From positions 62,001 to 126,000 of the forward strand of contig JACWDZ010000001.1 of the NCBI GenBank assembly GCA_014653815.1: 64,000 nucleotides of DNA, written 5' to 3'. Each line of letters opens with the position of its first letter. Positions within the stretch are counted from its first letter, which is position 1. The translations under genes and the position numbers were made by a program. Below, one piece after another: positions 43,967 through 52,017 of the stretch. This stretch comes from Pelagibacterales bacterium SAG-MED29 (GTDB lineage Bacteria; Pseudomonadota; Alphaproteobacteria; Pelagibacterales; Pelagibacteraceae). The notes beneath the pieces were generated by a model that was not told the DNA's origin, searched no databases, and saw only the letters and a program-made list of their open reading frames with translations.

Positions 43967-45259
43967 ATGAAAAAATACTTAGGATACTTTTTTGCTGGAA
44001 CAGCCATTTATTTTGGCTTTGCTGGTTTAGGTTATGCCGAGACCACAGTGTCAGCAGAAGTACAATATATATTTAATACCCTATTATTTTTAATGTCAGG
44101 TTTCTTAGTCATGTGGATGGCTGCAGGTTTTGCAATGTTAGAGTCTGGTTTGGTAACATCAAAAAGTGTATCTGCAATCTGTGCTAAAAATATAGGTTTA
44201 TACTCAATAGCTGGAGTAATGTTTTGGTTAGTGGGTTACAATTTAGCTTACGGTATACCAGAAGGTGGATACATTGGTACGTTTACTCCATGGAGTGATG
44301 CATCATCTGTAGACACTGGTTACTCAGATGGATCAGATTGGTTTTTCCAAATGGTTTTCTGTGCAACAACAATGTCAATTGTATCTGGAACATTAGCTGA
44401 AAGAATCAAAATTTGGCCGTTCTTCTTGTTTGCCGCAATTTTAACTGGAATAATTTATCCTATATCAATGGGATGGCAGTGGGGTGGTGGATGGTTATCC
44501 GTTGCCGGTTTTTCTGACTTTGCTGGTTCAACTTTAGTACATGCTGCTGGTGGCGCTGCCGCTTTAGCAGGTGCAATTGTGCTTGGAGCAAGATCTGGAA
44601 GATTTACTTCTGGTGGCGGAGTAAAAGCCATGACACCTTTTGCGGCTTCATCAATTCCTTTAGCAACTCTTGGGGTGTTTATACTTTGGATGGGTTGGTT
44701 TGGATTTAATGGCGGTTCACAGCTTGCAGCAGGAACATTAGAAGATGTTTCATCTGTAGCTACGATCTACATTAATACAAACTTAGCTGCTGGCGGTGGA
44801 GTTATAACTGCTGCACTAATATCAAGATTGATTGGTGGCAAAACTGATGTAATTATGATGCTTAACGGAGCAATTGCTGGTTTAGTTGCAATAACAGCTG
44901 AACCGTTAACTCCTAGCCCTTTAGCTGCAATATTTATTGGAGCAATAGGTGGATTAGCAATGTACTTCTCTACAAAATTTCTGTTCAAAATGAAAATAGA
45001 TGATGTAGTAGGTGCCATCCCAGCACACTTAGTAGCTGGAGTATGGGGTACATTAGCAGTGCCATTAACAAATGGAGACGTTTCTTTTGGAGCACAATTC
45101 TTAGGAACTATCTCAGTAGTGGTATTCGTATTCGTAGTCTCGTTTATTGTTTTCCAAATTATTAAAAATACAGTTGGACTAAGAATAAGCAAAGAGGCAG
45201 AAAAACTTGGAACTGACAAAGCAGAAGTTGGTGTAATAGCTTACGGTATAAGAGACTAA
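43967..45259 (+). CDS. amt: Ammonium transporter (Amt family)
   Basis: A 430-residue ammonium channel. It has a signal-like first helix ending in YAETTVSAEVQYIFN, then eleven hydrophobic helices. Family blocks are WMAAGFAMLESGLVTSKS near 45, FFQMVFCATTMSIVSGTLAERIKIWPFF near 126, DFAGSTLVHAAGGAAALAGA near 184 and GVWGTLAVPLTNGD near 358. AmtB's key histidines are represented in the HAAGG and PAHLVAGVWG segments. No glnK is adjacent in this window. AGGGAG precedes the ATG. Confidence 0.95.
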   Translation: MKKYLGYFFAGTAIYFGFAGLGYAETTVSAEVQYIFNTLLFLMSGFLVMWMAAGFAMLESGLVTSKSVSAICAKNIGLYSIAGVMFWLVGYNLAYGIPEGGYIGTFTPWSDASSVDTGYSDGSDWFFQMVFCATTMSIVSGTLAERIKIWPFFLFAAILTGIIYPISMGWQWGGGWLSVAGFSDFAGSTLVHAAGGAAALAGAIVLGARSGRFTSGGGVKAMTPFAASSIPLATLGVFILWMGWFGFNGGSQLAAGTLEDVSSVATIYINTNLAAGGGVITAALISRLIGGKTDVIMMLNGAIAGLVAITAEPLTPSPLAAIFIGAIGGLAMYFSTKFLFKMKIDDVVGAIPAHLVAGVWGTLAVPLTNGDVSFGAQFLGTISVVVFVFVVSFIVFQIIKNTVGLRISKEAEKLGTDKAEVGVIAYGIRD

Positions 45260-45337
45260 AAGCTTATCGAATCTCCTTCCCTCGTTTTAGAAGAAGATTA
45301 AGTAATTTCCTTCTCCCTCTATGGTTGGAAATAAATT

Positions 45338-45364
45338 AAAGCCCGAGAAATCGGGCTTTTTTTT
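45338..45364 (+). terminator. Intrinsic terminator of amt
   Basis: A 9-bp stem, AAAGCCCGA (45338-45346) with TCGGGCTTT (45351-45359), closed by a GAAA tetraloop and followed by T residues. The T-run lies just before the stop of the convergent hypothetical gene at 45363. Confidence 0.92.
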
Positions 45365-45935
45365 ATTTTAACTCAGCGCTAATAATTTTTCCAGAGCAAC
45401 TAATATTTTTCTCATTTTTGGGATGGATAATTTCAATTTTAATAATTGTATTTTCAGTTATAAGTTTTTTTAGATTTTTATCTAAAGAAGATATGTTTAA
45501 AATTTTATCATTAATTATGTTTGATAAATTCTCCTCATAAACAGAATAATTTAAAGATTGTTTTAAAAAAGAATATCCATATTTTTTTACAAAAACTTTA
45601 TTTCTGATAATATTGCAGTCTGATAGTTTTGGGTAATAGCGCTTATTAGTGTATCTTTTTTTGTCCATTATTCCTCGAATTGATAGTTCTATTATATTGT
45701 CTTGATTTATCTTTACATCGTATTTAATTTCTTGATACATTATTCCAAACATTCCTCCACCTTGAAAAACACTAGATAAATTATCCTTTAAAAATAGATC
45801 ATACTTAAGAATTATAAAGTCTTTTAATGGAATAAATTTATTATCAAGATTAATTTCTTGTGCTTTAGAGTAATCGATTTTGCAAATAAAAATAAAGCAT
45901 ATAATACAAAAAAAGTTTTTAATTTTTATTATCAT
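45363..45935 (-). CDS. Exported hypothetical protein
   Basis: A 190-residue protein that I do not recognise. The ATG at 45935 gives a signal peptide (MIIKIKNFFCIICFIFICK, cleavage near KAQ at about 26). An earlier start at 45974 would add an unrelated stretch. The mature part is Lys/Ile/Asn-rich with SVFQGGGMFGIMYQEIKYDV near 60, PKLSDCNIIRN near 103 and a C-terminal beta-like SCSGKIISAELK. The start lies 17 bp inside the end of the upstream glycosyltransferase-like gene, so the two are coupled. No domain is assigned. Confidence 0.6.
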   Translation of the reverse strand: MIIKIKNFFCIICFIFICKIDYSKAQEINLDNKFIPLKDFIILKYDLFLKDNLSSVFQGGGMFGIMYQEIKYDVKINQDNIIELSIRGIMDKKRYTNKRYYPKLSDCNIIRNKVFVKKYGYSFLKQSLNYSVYEENLSNIINDKILNISSLDKNLKKLITENTIIKIEIIHPKNEKNISCSGKIISAELK

Positions 45936-46908
45936 CCCAAATCTTTTTAAAGTCTGTATTCGGAGATAAACCAAATACTGAATTTATATTTGTACAATGA
46001 ATACTCAGTGAAGGAATAGGTGAAAAGCATCTTTCTTTTTCATAAATTTTATGTAAATTTTTTTCAAATGGATTGCTCTCATTTGTAGCCATATCAATTA
46101 GTGTTTCAAAATGTTTTTCTATCATTTTTTTACTTGTCATAAAAGTAAGGAGAGATTCTTTTACAGTTCTCCAATGAATGTTCTCGCCTATTAAAATGTT
46201 TGAATTGTCTGTTTTCTTATAAAGATAAGGGTAATCAGCGGATAGTATAAATATTTCATCTTTAAAAATTGAGCAGAATTTTTCATAAGCGAACAGCATT
46301 TCCGCAAGTGACTCAGTTTTATGAATATAATCATCTTCAACGAAATAAATTAAGTCGGTACATTTTTTTGCATGATAAAATGAACGTCGGATAGATGCCA
46401 TGGTAGAAGACATATTGTTTTGAGAATCTTTAATATTTTCTACTGGAATATGTTGTGCCTCAAAACCTTCATCAGATATTTTAGATAAAATCTTATTTAT
46501 ATCAGAACCTGGTGAATTAACGTCAATGATAGTAAATTTTATCTTAATTTCTTTAAATTTTTTTTTCAAATCCTTTGTTGATTTAGTTAATGAATTGATT
46601 GTTCTGAATGTATACTCAGATTTATCTTCTTCAAAAATTCTTTTTTTATTCTGAGAGACTAATTGGACACCTGTGCAAGTTTTGACTATTATATCTAAAG
46701 CATTAACTTTTCGAGTAATTGATATTCCATCAGTACCCAAAGAAATAGATTTATTTCCAGGAACGCTAATGATATCTCCATATTTTTTGTTTGATACTGG
46801 AAATTCAAGAGTGCTTTGATCAATTAATTCATATCCAAATATACGACAAATCTTGATTAAAATTTTCTTTATAAAGTTTGTTTTTTTTATGCTTTTAATT
46901 TCCCTCAT
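45919..46908 (-). CDS. GT-A-like glycosyltransferase candidate
   Basis: A 329-residue protein (start taken at the ATG 46908, MREIKSIKK; the open frame runs to 46968). The central part (about residues 85-230) resembles GT-A glycosyltransferases: LDIIVKTCTGVQLV near 70, IKIKFTIIDVNSPGSDINKIL near 120 and an acidic triad-like FVEDDYIHKTESLAEMLFAYEKF near 188, where VEDD could be the DxD metal site. SALIPSLSIHCTNIN-like C-terminal segments are weakly conserved. It is divergent from the rhodanese gene with about 19 bp between starts. Family assignment is tentative; sugar and acceptor are unknown. Confidence 0.5.
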   Translation of the reverse strand: MREIKSIKKTNFIKKILIKICRIFGYELIDQSTLEFPVSNKKYGDIISVPGNKSISLGTDGISITRKVNALDIIVKTCTGVQLVSQNKKRIFEEDKSEYTFRTINSLTKSTKDLKKKFKEIKIKFTIIDVNSPGSDINKILSKISDEGFEAQHIPVENIKDSQNNMSSTMASIRRSFYHAKKCTDLIYFVEDDYIHKTESLAEMLFAYEKFCSIFKDEIFILSADYPYLYKKTDNSNILIGENIHWRTVKESLLTFMTSKKMIEKHFETLIDMATNESNPFEKNLHKIYEKERCFSPIPSLSIHCTNINSVFGLSPNTDFKKIWDDNKN

Positions 46909-46927
46909 TGATATATATTTTAATATC

Positions 46928-47326
46928 ATGAATATTAAATCTTCCAAAGAACTTGTTGATAAAGCCAATGAGTCAATAAAAGTTATGTCTCCTGAGCAAG
47001 TTAAAAATGCTTATGATAAAGGTGAAGTAACTTTGATAGATGTAAGAGATATTAGAGAATTATGGAACGAAGGAACTATTAAAGATTCAATTCATATACC
47101 AAGAGGAATGTTAGAGTTTTGGCTTGATCCTCAAAGTTCTTATTATCAGGAAAAAAAGATAGGAGATATAAAAAATATAGTTTTATTTTGTGCTTTAGGA
47201 TTTAGGTCTGCGCTCGCAACAAAAGCTTTAAAAGAAATGGGATTTGATAATGTTGCAAATGCTGATGGAGGTTTTGACTCACTTAAAAAAGTAGGCCTAC
47301 CAATTATCACAAAAGAAAAAAAATAA
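46928..47326 (+). CDS. Rhodanese-like domain protein
   Basis: A 132-residue rhodanese domain, start at ATG 46928 (the open frame extends back to 46853). MSPEQVKNAYDKGEVTLIDVRDIRELWNEGTI near residue 19 is the typical start of a single-domain rhodanese, HIPRGMLEFW follows, and the active-site loop is LFCALGFRSALATKAL with the persulfide-bearing cysteine. It may transfer sulfur or detoxify cyanide/sulfide-type reagents; the partner is unknown. It converges on the DsbA-type gene. Confidence 0.88.
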   Translation: MNIKSSKELVDKANESIKVMSPEQVKNAYDKGEVTLIDVRDIRELWNEGTIKDSIHIPRGMLEFWLDPQSSYYQEKKIGDIKNIVLFCALGFRSALATKALKEMGFDNVANADGGFDSLKKVGLPIITKEKK

Positions 47327-47327
47327 A

Positions 47328-47915
47328 TTATTTACAGGCCTCATTCAAAGCAAATTCTATTCTGTCTTGTCCCCAAAAAATTTTATTATTTGCGACAAAG
47401 CTTGGTGCTCCAAAAATTCCTTTTTCATAAGCTTCATTAGTTCTTTTTCTTAAAGATTCTTTTATAGAGGATGAGGCGGATCTAAGTAAAAAAGTTTTTG
47501 GATTAACACTTAAATTTTTAAGAATTTTTTGAATAATATTTTCGTCATTCATATTCAAACCATCCTGCCAAATTGCATTAAATATACTATCAATATAATA
47601 ATTTTTATAATTATCTTCTTCAGCAACAAAAACACCTCTCATGAGATTCAAACTTCTTATAGGAAAATAAGAATTAAATTTAAATTTTATATTATTTTTT
47701 TCAGCAATCAACTTGCAATCACGGATCATATGTTTTGCTTTAGCTGGAATAAAGGCCGGAGCTTTAATTCCATGCAAATTATGAAGGCCACCCAATAAAA
47801 TGGGTTTATACTTAATTTTAATCGAATTTTTTTTTTCTATTTTGATTATCTCTTTATGAGCCAAAAAAGAATATGGGCTGATAAAGTCGAAATAGAAATC
47901 AAAAGATTTAATCAT
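47328..47915 (-). CDS. 2-hydroxychromene-2-carboxylate isomerase-like DsbA-family protein
   Basis: A 195-residue kappa-class GST/DsbA-fold protein. The N-terminus FDFYFDFISPYSFLAHKEI replaces the CxxC of DsbA by SPYS, as in 2-hydroxychromene-2-carboxylate isomerases. PILLGGLHNLHGIKAPAFIPAK near 37 and KGIFGAPSFVANNKIFWGQDRIEF near 162 are family blocks. Such enzymes use glutathione as cofactor. The ATG at 47915 overlaps the stop of the ABA4-like gene by 8 bp. The physiological substrate is unlikely to be naphthalene-derived; a general isomerase or oxidoreductase role is probable. Confidence 0.82.
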   Translation of the reverse strand: MIKSFDFYFDFISPYSFLAHKEIIKIEKKNSIKIKYKPILLGGLHNLHGIKAPAFIPAKAKHMIRDCKLIAEKNNIKFKFNSYFPIRSLNLMRGVFVAEEDNYKNYYIDSIFNAIWQDGLNMNDENIIQKILKNLSVNPKTFLLRSASSSIKESLRKRTNEAYEKGIFGAPSFVANNKIFWGQDRIEFALNEACK

Positions 47916-48378
47916 TGAAATTAATTTTTTTAGCGAAAAAAATTCTAACAAACCAATAAATCAACAAACCAACTGGACCTGTAAAATAAGTTAAGACTAA
48001 TGAAATTACTACAAAAAATCTAGGAACCATGTATCTCTGCGAGTCTCTTGAAATCCAAGCTCCTAAAAATAAACTTATTGCTAAAAAATGAAGCCAGAAT
48101 ATTAAGAGAAAAGACTCACTAGAAAACATCGAGTAGAGATCTTCTAATCCTCTGTATAACTCAAAACTATCTAAAATATTTCCTTCTAAAAAAATATCGT
48201 ACGCAACAAAGCCATAGGCACTCGCTAAAAGCAAAGGAGCGATAATAGATTGTACAAAAAAATTGGTTATGCCATGATTTGGTGAGATTATTAACAACAG
48301 CCAAAATGGAATAACGCCCCAATTAGCTATTAAATAAATATTCTCATAACTCAATATATCCAGAAGATTATTTATCAT
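47908..48378 (-). CDS. ABA4-like (DUF4281) membrane protein
   Basis: A 156-residue membrane protein with four hydrophobic helices of the ABA4 family. ANWGVIPFWLLLIISPNHG near 19 and AISLFLGAWISRDSQRYMVPRFFVVISLVLTYFTGPVGLLIYW near 103 are conserved. In plants ABA4 takes part in xanthophyll (neoxanthin) synthesis; the bacterial role is unknown. It is divergent from recX. Confidence 0.75.
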   Translation of the reverse strand: MINNLLDILSYENIYLIANWGVIPFWLLLIISPNHGITNFFVQSIIAPLLLASAYGFVAYDIFLEGNILDSFELYRGLEDLYSMFSSESFLLIFWLHFLAISLFLGAWISRDSQRYMVPRFFVVISLVLTYFTGPVGLLIYWFVRIFFAKKINFND

Positions 48379-48404
48379 GAAAAATAATATAGTATATTAA
48401 CTTA

Positions 48405-48965
48405 ATGAATCCCACATCAAATAAAAGTGATTTTGAAGACCTTACTACTAGCCTCAAAGATTTAGCTTATTCTTATTTGGAAAAATACAGTCCTTCAAAA
48501 CAGCAATTGAAAGTTTATTTATTAAAGAAATATCTAACTAAAATTAAAGGAACTAAATCCAAAAAAGAGGTCTCATCAATTATTGATGAGGTTATTAAAA
48601 ATCTTGAAAAAAATAGAATTATAAATGACGAACTTTATTCAGACTCTAAAGCTAGAATGTTTTTAAGACGAGGTTATTCTTTAAATAAAATTAATCAATC
48701 TTTAAGAAACAAAGGTATAGATAGTAAATATATAAAGCAAAGTATTGATAAAATTAAAGAAGATCAAATTGAACCAGATTTTGTTTCTGCATTAAAGTTG
48801 TGCAAAAGAAGAAGAATTGGACCGCTAAGACCAGAAGCTAATAGAGAATTATTTTATAAAAAAGATATGGGAATACTTGCGAGAGGCGGCTTTAGTTTTG
48901 ATTTGTCAAAAAGAGTTTTAAATCTTGATGTTGGTGAATTTAATAAACTACTCAAGATTGTTTAA
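48405..48965 (+). CDS. recX: RecX-like regulatory protein
   Basis: A 186-residue helical protein with SLKDLAYSYLEKYSPSKQQLKVYLLKKYL near residue 16 (helix-turn pattern of RecX), EKNRIINDELYSDSKARMFLRRGYSLNKINQSLRNKGID near 68, and a third repeat in the C-terminal third. RecX binds RecA filaments and limits recombination. Sequence conservation of RecX is low, so the call rests on length and the three-helix repeat pattern. recA itself is not in the window. It overlaps the convergent short gene 48948-49091 by 18 bp. Confidence 0.78.
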   Translation: MNPTSNKSDFEDLTTSLKDLAYSYLEKYSPSKQQLKVYLLKKYLTKIKGTKSKKEVSSIIDEVIKNLEKNRIINDELYSDSKARMFLRRGYSLNKINQSLRNKGIDSKYIKQSIDKIKEDQIEPDFVSALKLCKRRRIGPLRPEANRELFYKKDMGILARGGFSFDLSKRVLNLDVGEFNKLLKIV

Positions 48966-49091
48966 TTTTTTTTTCTTTTCATCTTCCAGTAATTGATCTA
49001 ATTTTCTCTTAAGCAGATTTCTTACAATAATAAAAAAAAGTACTCCTAAGAAAGTAACAGATATTATTATTGTTAATATTGTTTTAAGCAT
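48948..49091 (-). CDS. Small single-helix membrane protein, 47 residues
   Basis: A very short frame translated by hand: one hydrophobic helix (about residues 4-23, ILTIIISVTFLGVLFFIIV) followed by a basic/acidic amphipathic tail (RNLLKRKLDQLLEDEKKKK). The ATG at 49091 overlaps the cysQ stop by 8 bp, so it would be translationally coupled to cysQ; its 3' end runs into recX on the other strand. No family is recognised. The helix-plus-charged-tail design and coupling favour a real gene, but the evidence is modest. Confidence 0.45.
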   Translation of the reverse strand: MLKTILTIIISVTFLGVLFFIIVRNLLKRKLDQLLEDEKKKKLNNLE

Positions 49092-49863
49092 CTAATACTT
49101 CATTACGTTTAATAATCAAGCTTAAGTTTTTATAATCACTTTTTCCATATCTAAAAGGCTGGTTATCTAAAGTTGTAATTATAGCCCCAGCACTTTCTGC
49201 AATAGCATGGCCAGCAGCATAATCCCATTCATAAGCTCTTTCTTTTGCAGCATAAAAATCAAATTCTCCGGTGGCAATAACGCAGAATTTATAGGAACTA
49301 TGCATTGGAGTAAAAGATTCTACCCTATGTTTTTTTAATACATCTAAAATTAAAGGAGCTGGTTTTTCGGCCCCACTAACAGCAAAAATTTTTCCTTTAG
49401 TAGTTTTTTTCTTACAATCCAGTTTAATAGTTTTATTTCCTTCAATCATAAAAGAATTATTTTTTCCATAAGAATAAAACAATCTATTTTTTTTTGGTGC
49501 TCCCAGCAATCCCACAGTTGGAACATAGTTTAATACTAAAGCTGCATTAATTGTATATTCGTCTTTACCAGCTATATACTCTTTAGTCCCATCGATTGGA
49601 TCAATAAGCCAAAAAGTCTTTAGAGTATTCTTTTTTTTTAAATCTACTGTTTCTTCAGAAATGATAGGAATATTTGGCGTCAAATTTTTGATTTTTTCAG
49701 TAATCATTTTATTAACTTCTAAATCTCCATTGGTTACTGGAGAATTATCAGGTTTTGTAATTATCTTTAACCCTTGCTCTTGAATTTCTATAGATTTTTT
49801 CCCTGCTAACTCTGTAGTTTTTATTAAGTTTTTAGCAATATCTTCTAGTTCATTATTGTTCAT
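49084..49863 (-). CDS. cysQ: 3'(2'),5'-bisphosphate nucleotidase (CysQ)
   Basis: An inositol-monophosphatase-fold enzyme that removes the 3'-phosphate of PAP/PAPS and keeps sulfur assimilation running. The 259 residues show KPDNSPVTNGDLEVNKMI near 36, FWLIDPIDGTKEYIAGKDEYTINAALV near 86 with the metal-binding DPIDGT, and AYEWDYAAGHAIAESAGAII near 214, all CysQ blocks. The start is at the ATG 49863; mnmA lies divergently 61 bp away. The enzyme may also act on other phosphorylated small molecules. Confidence 0.92.
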   Translation of the reverse strand: MNNNELEDIAKNLIKTTELAGKKSIEIQEQGLKIITKPDNSPVTNGDLEVNKMITEKIKNLTPNIPIISEETVDLKKKNTLKTFWLIDPIDGTKEYIAGKDEYTINAALVLNYVPTVGLLGAPKKNRLFYSYGKNNSFMIEGNKTIKLDCKKKTTKGKIFAVSGAEKPAPLILDVLKKHRVESFTPMHSSYKFCVIATGEFDFYAAKERAYEWDYAAGHAIAESAGAIITTLDNQPFRYGKSDYKNLSLIIKRNEVLDA

Positions 49864-49924
49864 TATTAATTTTCTTTTGCTTTACATTATGGAAAATCTC
49901 GTCTTTTTATAATATATACTCTTC

Positions 49925-51055
49925 ATGATCAACTCACTAGGTATAAAAAAAACACCTAAAGACACCAAAGTTGTTGTTGCAATGTCAGGGGGTGTGGACT
50001 CTTCGGTTGTTGCTGCACTAATGCAAAAAGAAGGTTACGATGTAACTGGAATTACTTTAAAACTGTATGATGATACAAAATCATCTAATGAAGGAAGACA
50101 ATGTTGCGCTGGTCAAGATATTTTAGACGCTAAAAGAGTATCAGAAAAACTTAATATAAAGCATGAAATTTTATTTTATCAGAAAAAATTTAAATCTGAG
50201 GTTATCAATTCCTTTATAGACAGTTATGTCGCCGGAGAAACACCTATTCCATGTGTACAATGTAACCAAACGGTCAAATTTAGAGATCTATTTAAATATG
50301 CTAAAGATTTAAAAGCAGACGCATTAGTTACAGGTCACTATGTTTCTAGAATTCAAAACAATGGACATGCAAACATGTATAGAGCGAAAGATCAAAATCG
50401 TGATCAAAGCTATTTTTTATTTAGCACGTCGCAAGAACAACTTGATTATCTTAGGTTTCCTCTAGGAGAAATTGATAAGTCAGAAACTAGGTTGATAGCT
50501 CAAAAGTTAAAATTAAATGTTGCAAACAAACCCGACAGCCAAGACATTTGTTTTGTTCCAAATGGAGATTACAGCTCGGTTATTAGAAAATTTAGACCTG
50601 AGTCTTTTAAATCAGGAAAAATATTGGATATTACTGGTAAACAATTAGGAGAACACGAAGGAATAATAAATTACACAATTGGTCAAAGAAAAGGGATTAA
50701 AATATCAAATGACAAACCTTTATATGTTGTAAATATAGATGCGAATAATAATACAATAATAGTAGGAACCAAAGAGCTCTTAGAGATTAAAGAAATTAAA
50801 TTAAGAGATTTAAATCTTTTAGGAAATGAAAAAGATTTTGAAAATTTGATCAATATAAAAGTTAGATCTACAGGAAAATTGCTTAAAGCAAAAATAGTTA
50901 TTTCAGATAGGTATGCAAAAGTTAAAATATTAGATAGTGAAACCGGCATTTCACCTGGGCAAGCTTGTGTTTTTTATTCTAAAGATGATTTTGGGGATAA
51001 AGTGCTTGGAGGTGGCTGGATTGATAAGACATATAACAGAAACTTATCCACTTAG
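49925..51055 (+). CDS. mnmA: tRNA-specific 2-thiouridylase MnmA
   Basis: Thiolates uridine-34 of tRNA for Lys, Glu and Gln. The 376-residue protein has the PP-loop [18 protein letters not shown] near 17, [11 protein letters not shown] near 55 with the first catalytic cysteine, [13 protein letters not shown] near 100, DQSYFLFS near 164 and [15 protein letters not shown] near 196 with the second catalytic cysteine. The C-terminal OB-like domain ends [17 protein letters not shown]. Length is standard. The structured-RNA candidate lies 70 bp downstream. Confidence 0.96.
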   Translation: MINSLGIKKTPKDTKVVVAMSGGVDSSVVAALMQKEGYDVTGITLKLYDDTKSSNEGRQCCAGQDILDAKRVSEKLNIKHEILFYQKKFKSEVINSFIDSYVAGETPIPCVQCNQTVKFRDLFKYAKDLKADALVTGHYVSRIQNNGHANMYRAKDQNRDQSYFLFSTSQEQLDYLRFPLGEIDKSETRLIAQKLKLNVANKPDSQDICFVPNGDYSSVIRKFRPESFKSGKILDITGKQLGEHEGIINYTIGQRKGIKISNDKPLYVVNIDANNNTIIVGTKELLEIKEIKLRDLNLLGNEKDFENLINIKVRSTGKLLKAKIVISDRYAKVKILDSETGISPGQACVFYSKDDFGDKVLGGGWIDKTYNRNLST

Positions 51056-51124
51056 TTAACATCTAGTTTTAAAACACGCACAAGGTGATACCACTATTTT
51101 TTAAATGTGATTTAATTAAATTAA

Positions 51125-51302
51125 TTAAGAGGCAACTCTTAACTGGCCATTTAGGGAAAAACCGAGAGGTTCAAGCTTAAAGGGCAGAAAACAGGAGACA
51201 GCAGTACTAAACATCTCCTGTGATAGTGACGAAGGTAGTACTTCAACAGCGTCACAAAATTTAAAGGTTCGGTAGGGAAACCTACTGAATCTTTGATTTT
51301 TT
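51125..51302 (+). ncRNA. Candidate structured RNA with loop-loop pseudoknot and intrinsic terminator
   Basis: Five stems are visible by eye. H1: TTAAGAG (51125-51131) and CTCTTAA (51136-51142) with a GCAA tetraloop. H2: 51143-51155 with 51176-51187, continued past a GAAA/CAAG internal loop by AACC-GAGA-GGTT (51160-51171). H3: CAGGAGA (51192-51198) with TCTCCTG (51214-51220). H4: GTGACG (51226-51231) with CGTCAC (51250-51255). The H3 loop AGTACTA (51203-51209) is exactly complementary to TAGTACT in the H4 loop (51236-51242), suggesting a kissing interaction. H5 is a terminator: 14-bp stem 51263-51276 with 51281-51294, GAAA loop, then TTT-rich sequence to 51302. Family not recognised; it is neither RNase P, SRP RNA, tmRNA nor a known riboswitch as far as I can see. 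Confidence 0.7.
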
Positions 51303-52002
51303 ATAGGGTTCTTCTCCAGAAAAATCTTGAAAGTAAATAGAAAGATATAACCCCAACAAAGTAGTTCCATTCCAATGCATGTTTGAAATGAGTGTTACCT
51401 TTTGTAATTAAAACAGGAAGACTTAAAACTCCTACTAACGCAAGGATACTTACCAAAATAATTTTTAAGACTAGAACTTTTTTATTTACTAATTTTTCTA
51501 ACTTAAGTTTAAGTTTATAAAAATGGTAAACTAAAATTCCTTGAGCAATTATCTCAAATATAATAAATAATAAAAGTATCACTCTTCTAAAAAGCTTATA
51601 AATTTGAATGTCAAATTTTACACCAAGCAATATAGAGTGAATTACTAAAAAAATTGCAGATAAAATTCCAAATGTTTTAAATTTATAATTAAAATTTGAT
51701 GAATTAAGATTGTTTACTAGTTGATTATTGTTTTTCCAATAAATAAACAAAAAAACGGCAGTTAAAAACATTGAGGGTTTAAACACCAAATATTGAGGGA
51801 ATGTTCTCGAAGCTCTGCTTATCGACAAGCTGCCATCAAGGTAGGGAATAGAAAACCCCGATCTTCCAATTTGATCAACTGAGAAAATAGTGTTTTCAAG
51901 AATTCCAGGATTTTGTGAAATTATTAAACACAAATTTATTGCTAGCAATGGAATAAGAAAAATCCATAAACTCAATTTCCTTATTTGAGCTATTTCTTTC
52001 AT
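51301..52002 (-). CDS. Hypothetical multi-pass membrane protein
   Basis: A 233-residue protein with about six hydrophobic helices. The N-terminus is IRKLSLWIFLIPLLAINLCLI, with a loop FSVDQIGRSGFSIPYLDGSLSISRASRTFPQYLVFKPSMFL carrying charged and aromatic residues, and a C-terminal HFKHALEWNYFVGVISFYLLSRFFWRRTL. The layout (Arg/Pro-rich first loop, HALEWNYF near the last helix) faintly recalls Frag1/DRAM-type proteins, but I do not assign a family. Its stop lies at the terminator of the structured RNA. It is followed on its left by no other gene on that strand. Confidence 0.65.
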   Translation of the reverse strand: MKEIAQIRKLSLWIFLIPLLAINLCLIISQNPGILENTIFSVDQIGRSGFSIPYLDGSLSISRASRTFPQYLVFKPSMFLTAVFLFIYWKNNNQLVNNLNSSNFNYKFKTFGILSAIFLVIHSILLGVKFDIQIYKLFRRVILLLFIIFEIIAQGILVYHFYKLKLKLEKLVNKKVLVLKIILVSILALVGVLSLPVLITKGNTHFKHALEWNYFVGVISFYLLSRFFWRRTL

Positions 52003-52017
52003 AGATATAAATATTGA

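Noticed and set aside
44767-45219. 150-residue open frame antisense to amt
   Set aside because: A shadow of the GC-richer amt frame, with Pro/Thr-rich composition and no motif.
51188-51206. Cobalamin-riboswitch B12-box look-alike (ACAGGAGACAGCAG)
   Set aside because: The upstream cobalamin core blocks are missing and the sequence order differs; it is better explained as H3 of the structured RNA.
51060-51300. RNase P RNA, SRP RNA or tmRNA
   Set aside because: The hallmark blocks (GAGGAAAGTC and ACAGAA pair; GGTCAGGTCCGGAAGGAAGCAG; tRNA-like ends and ANDN tag) are not present, and the length is wrong for RNase P.
51125-51370. 81-residue open frame on the minus strand across the structured RNA
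   Set aside because: It lies antisense to the RNA and runs into the membrane protein gene with no ribosome-binding site; it has no recognisable domain.
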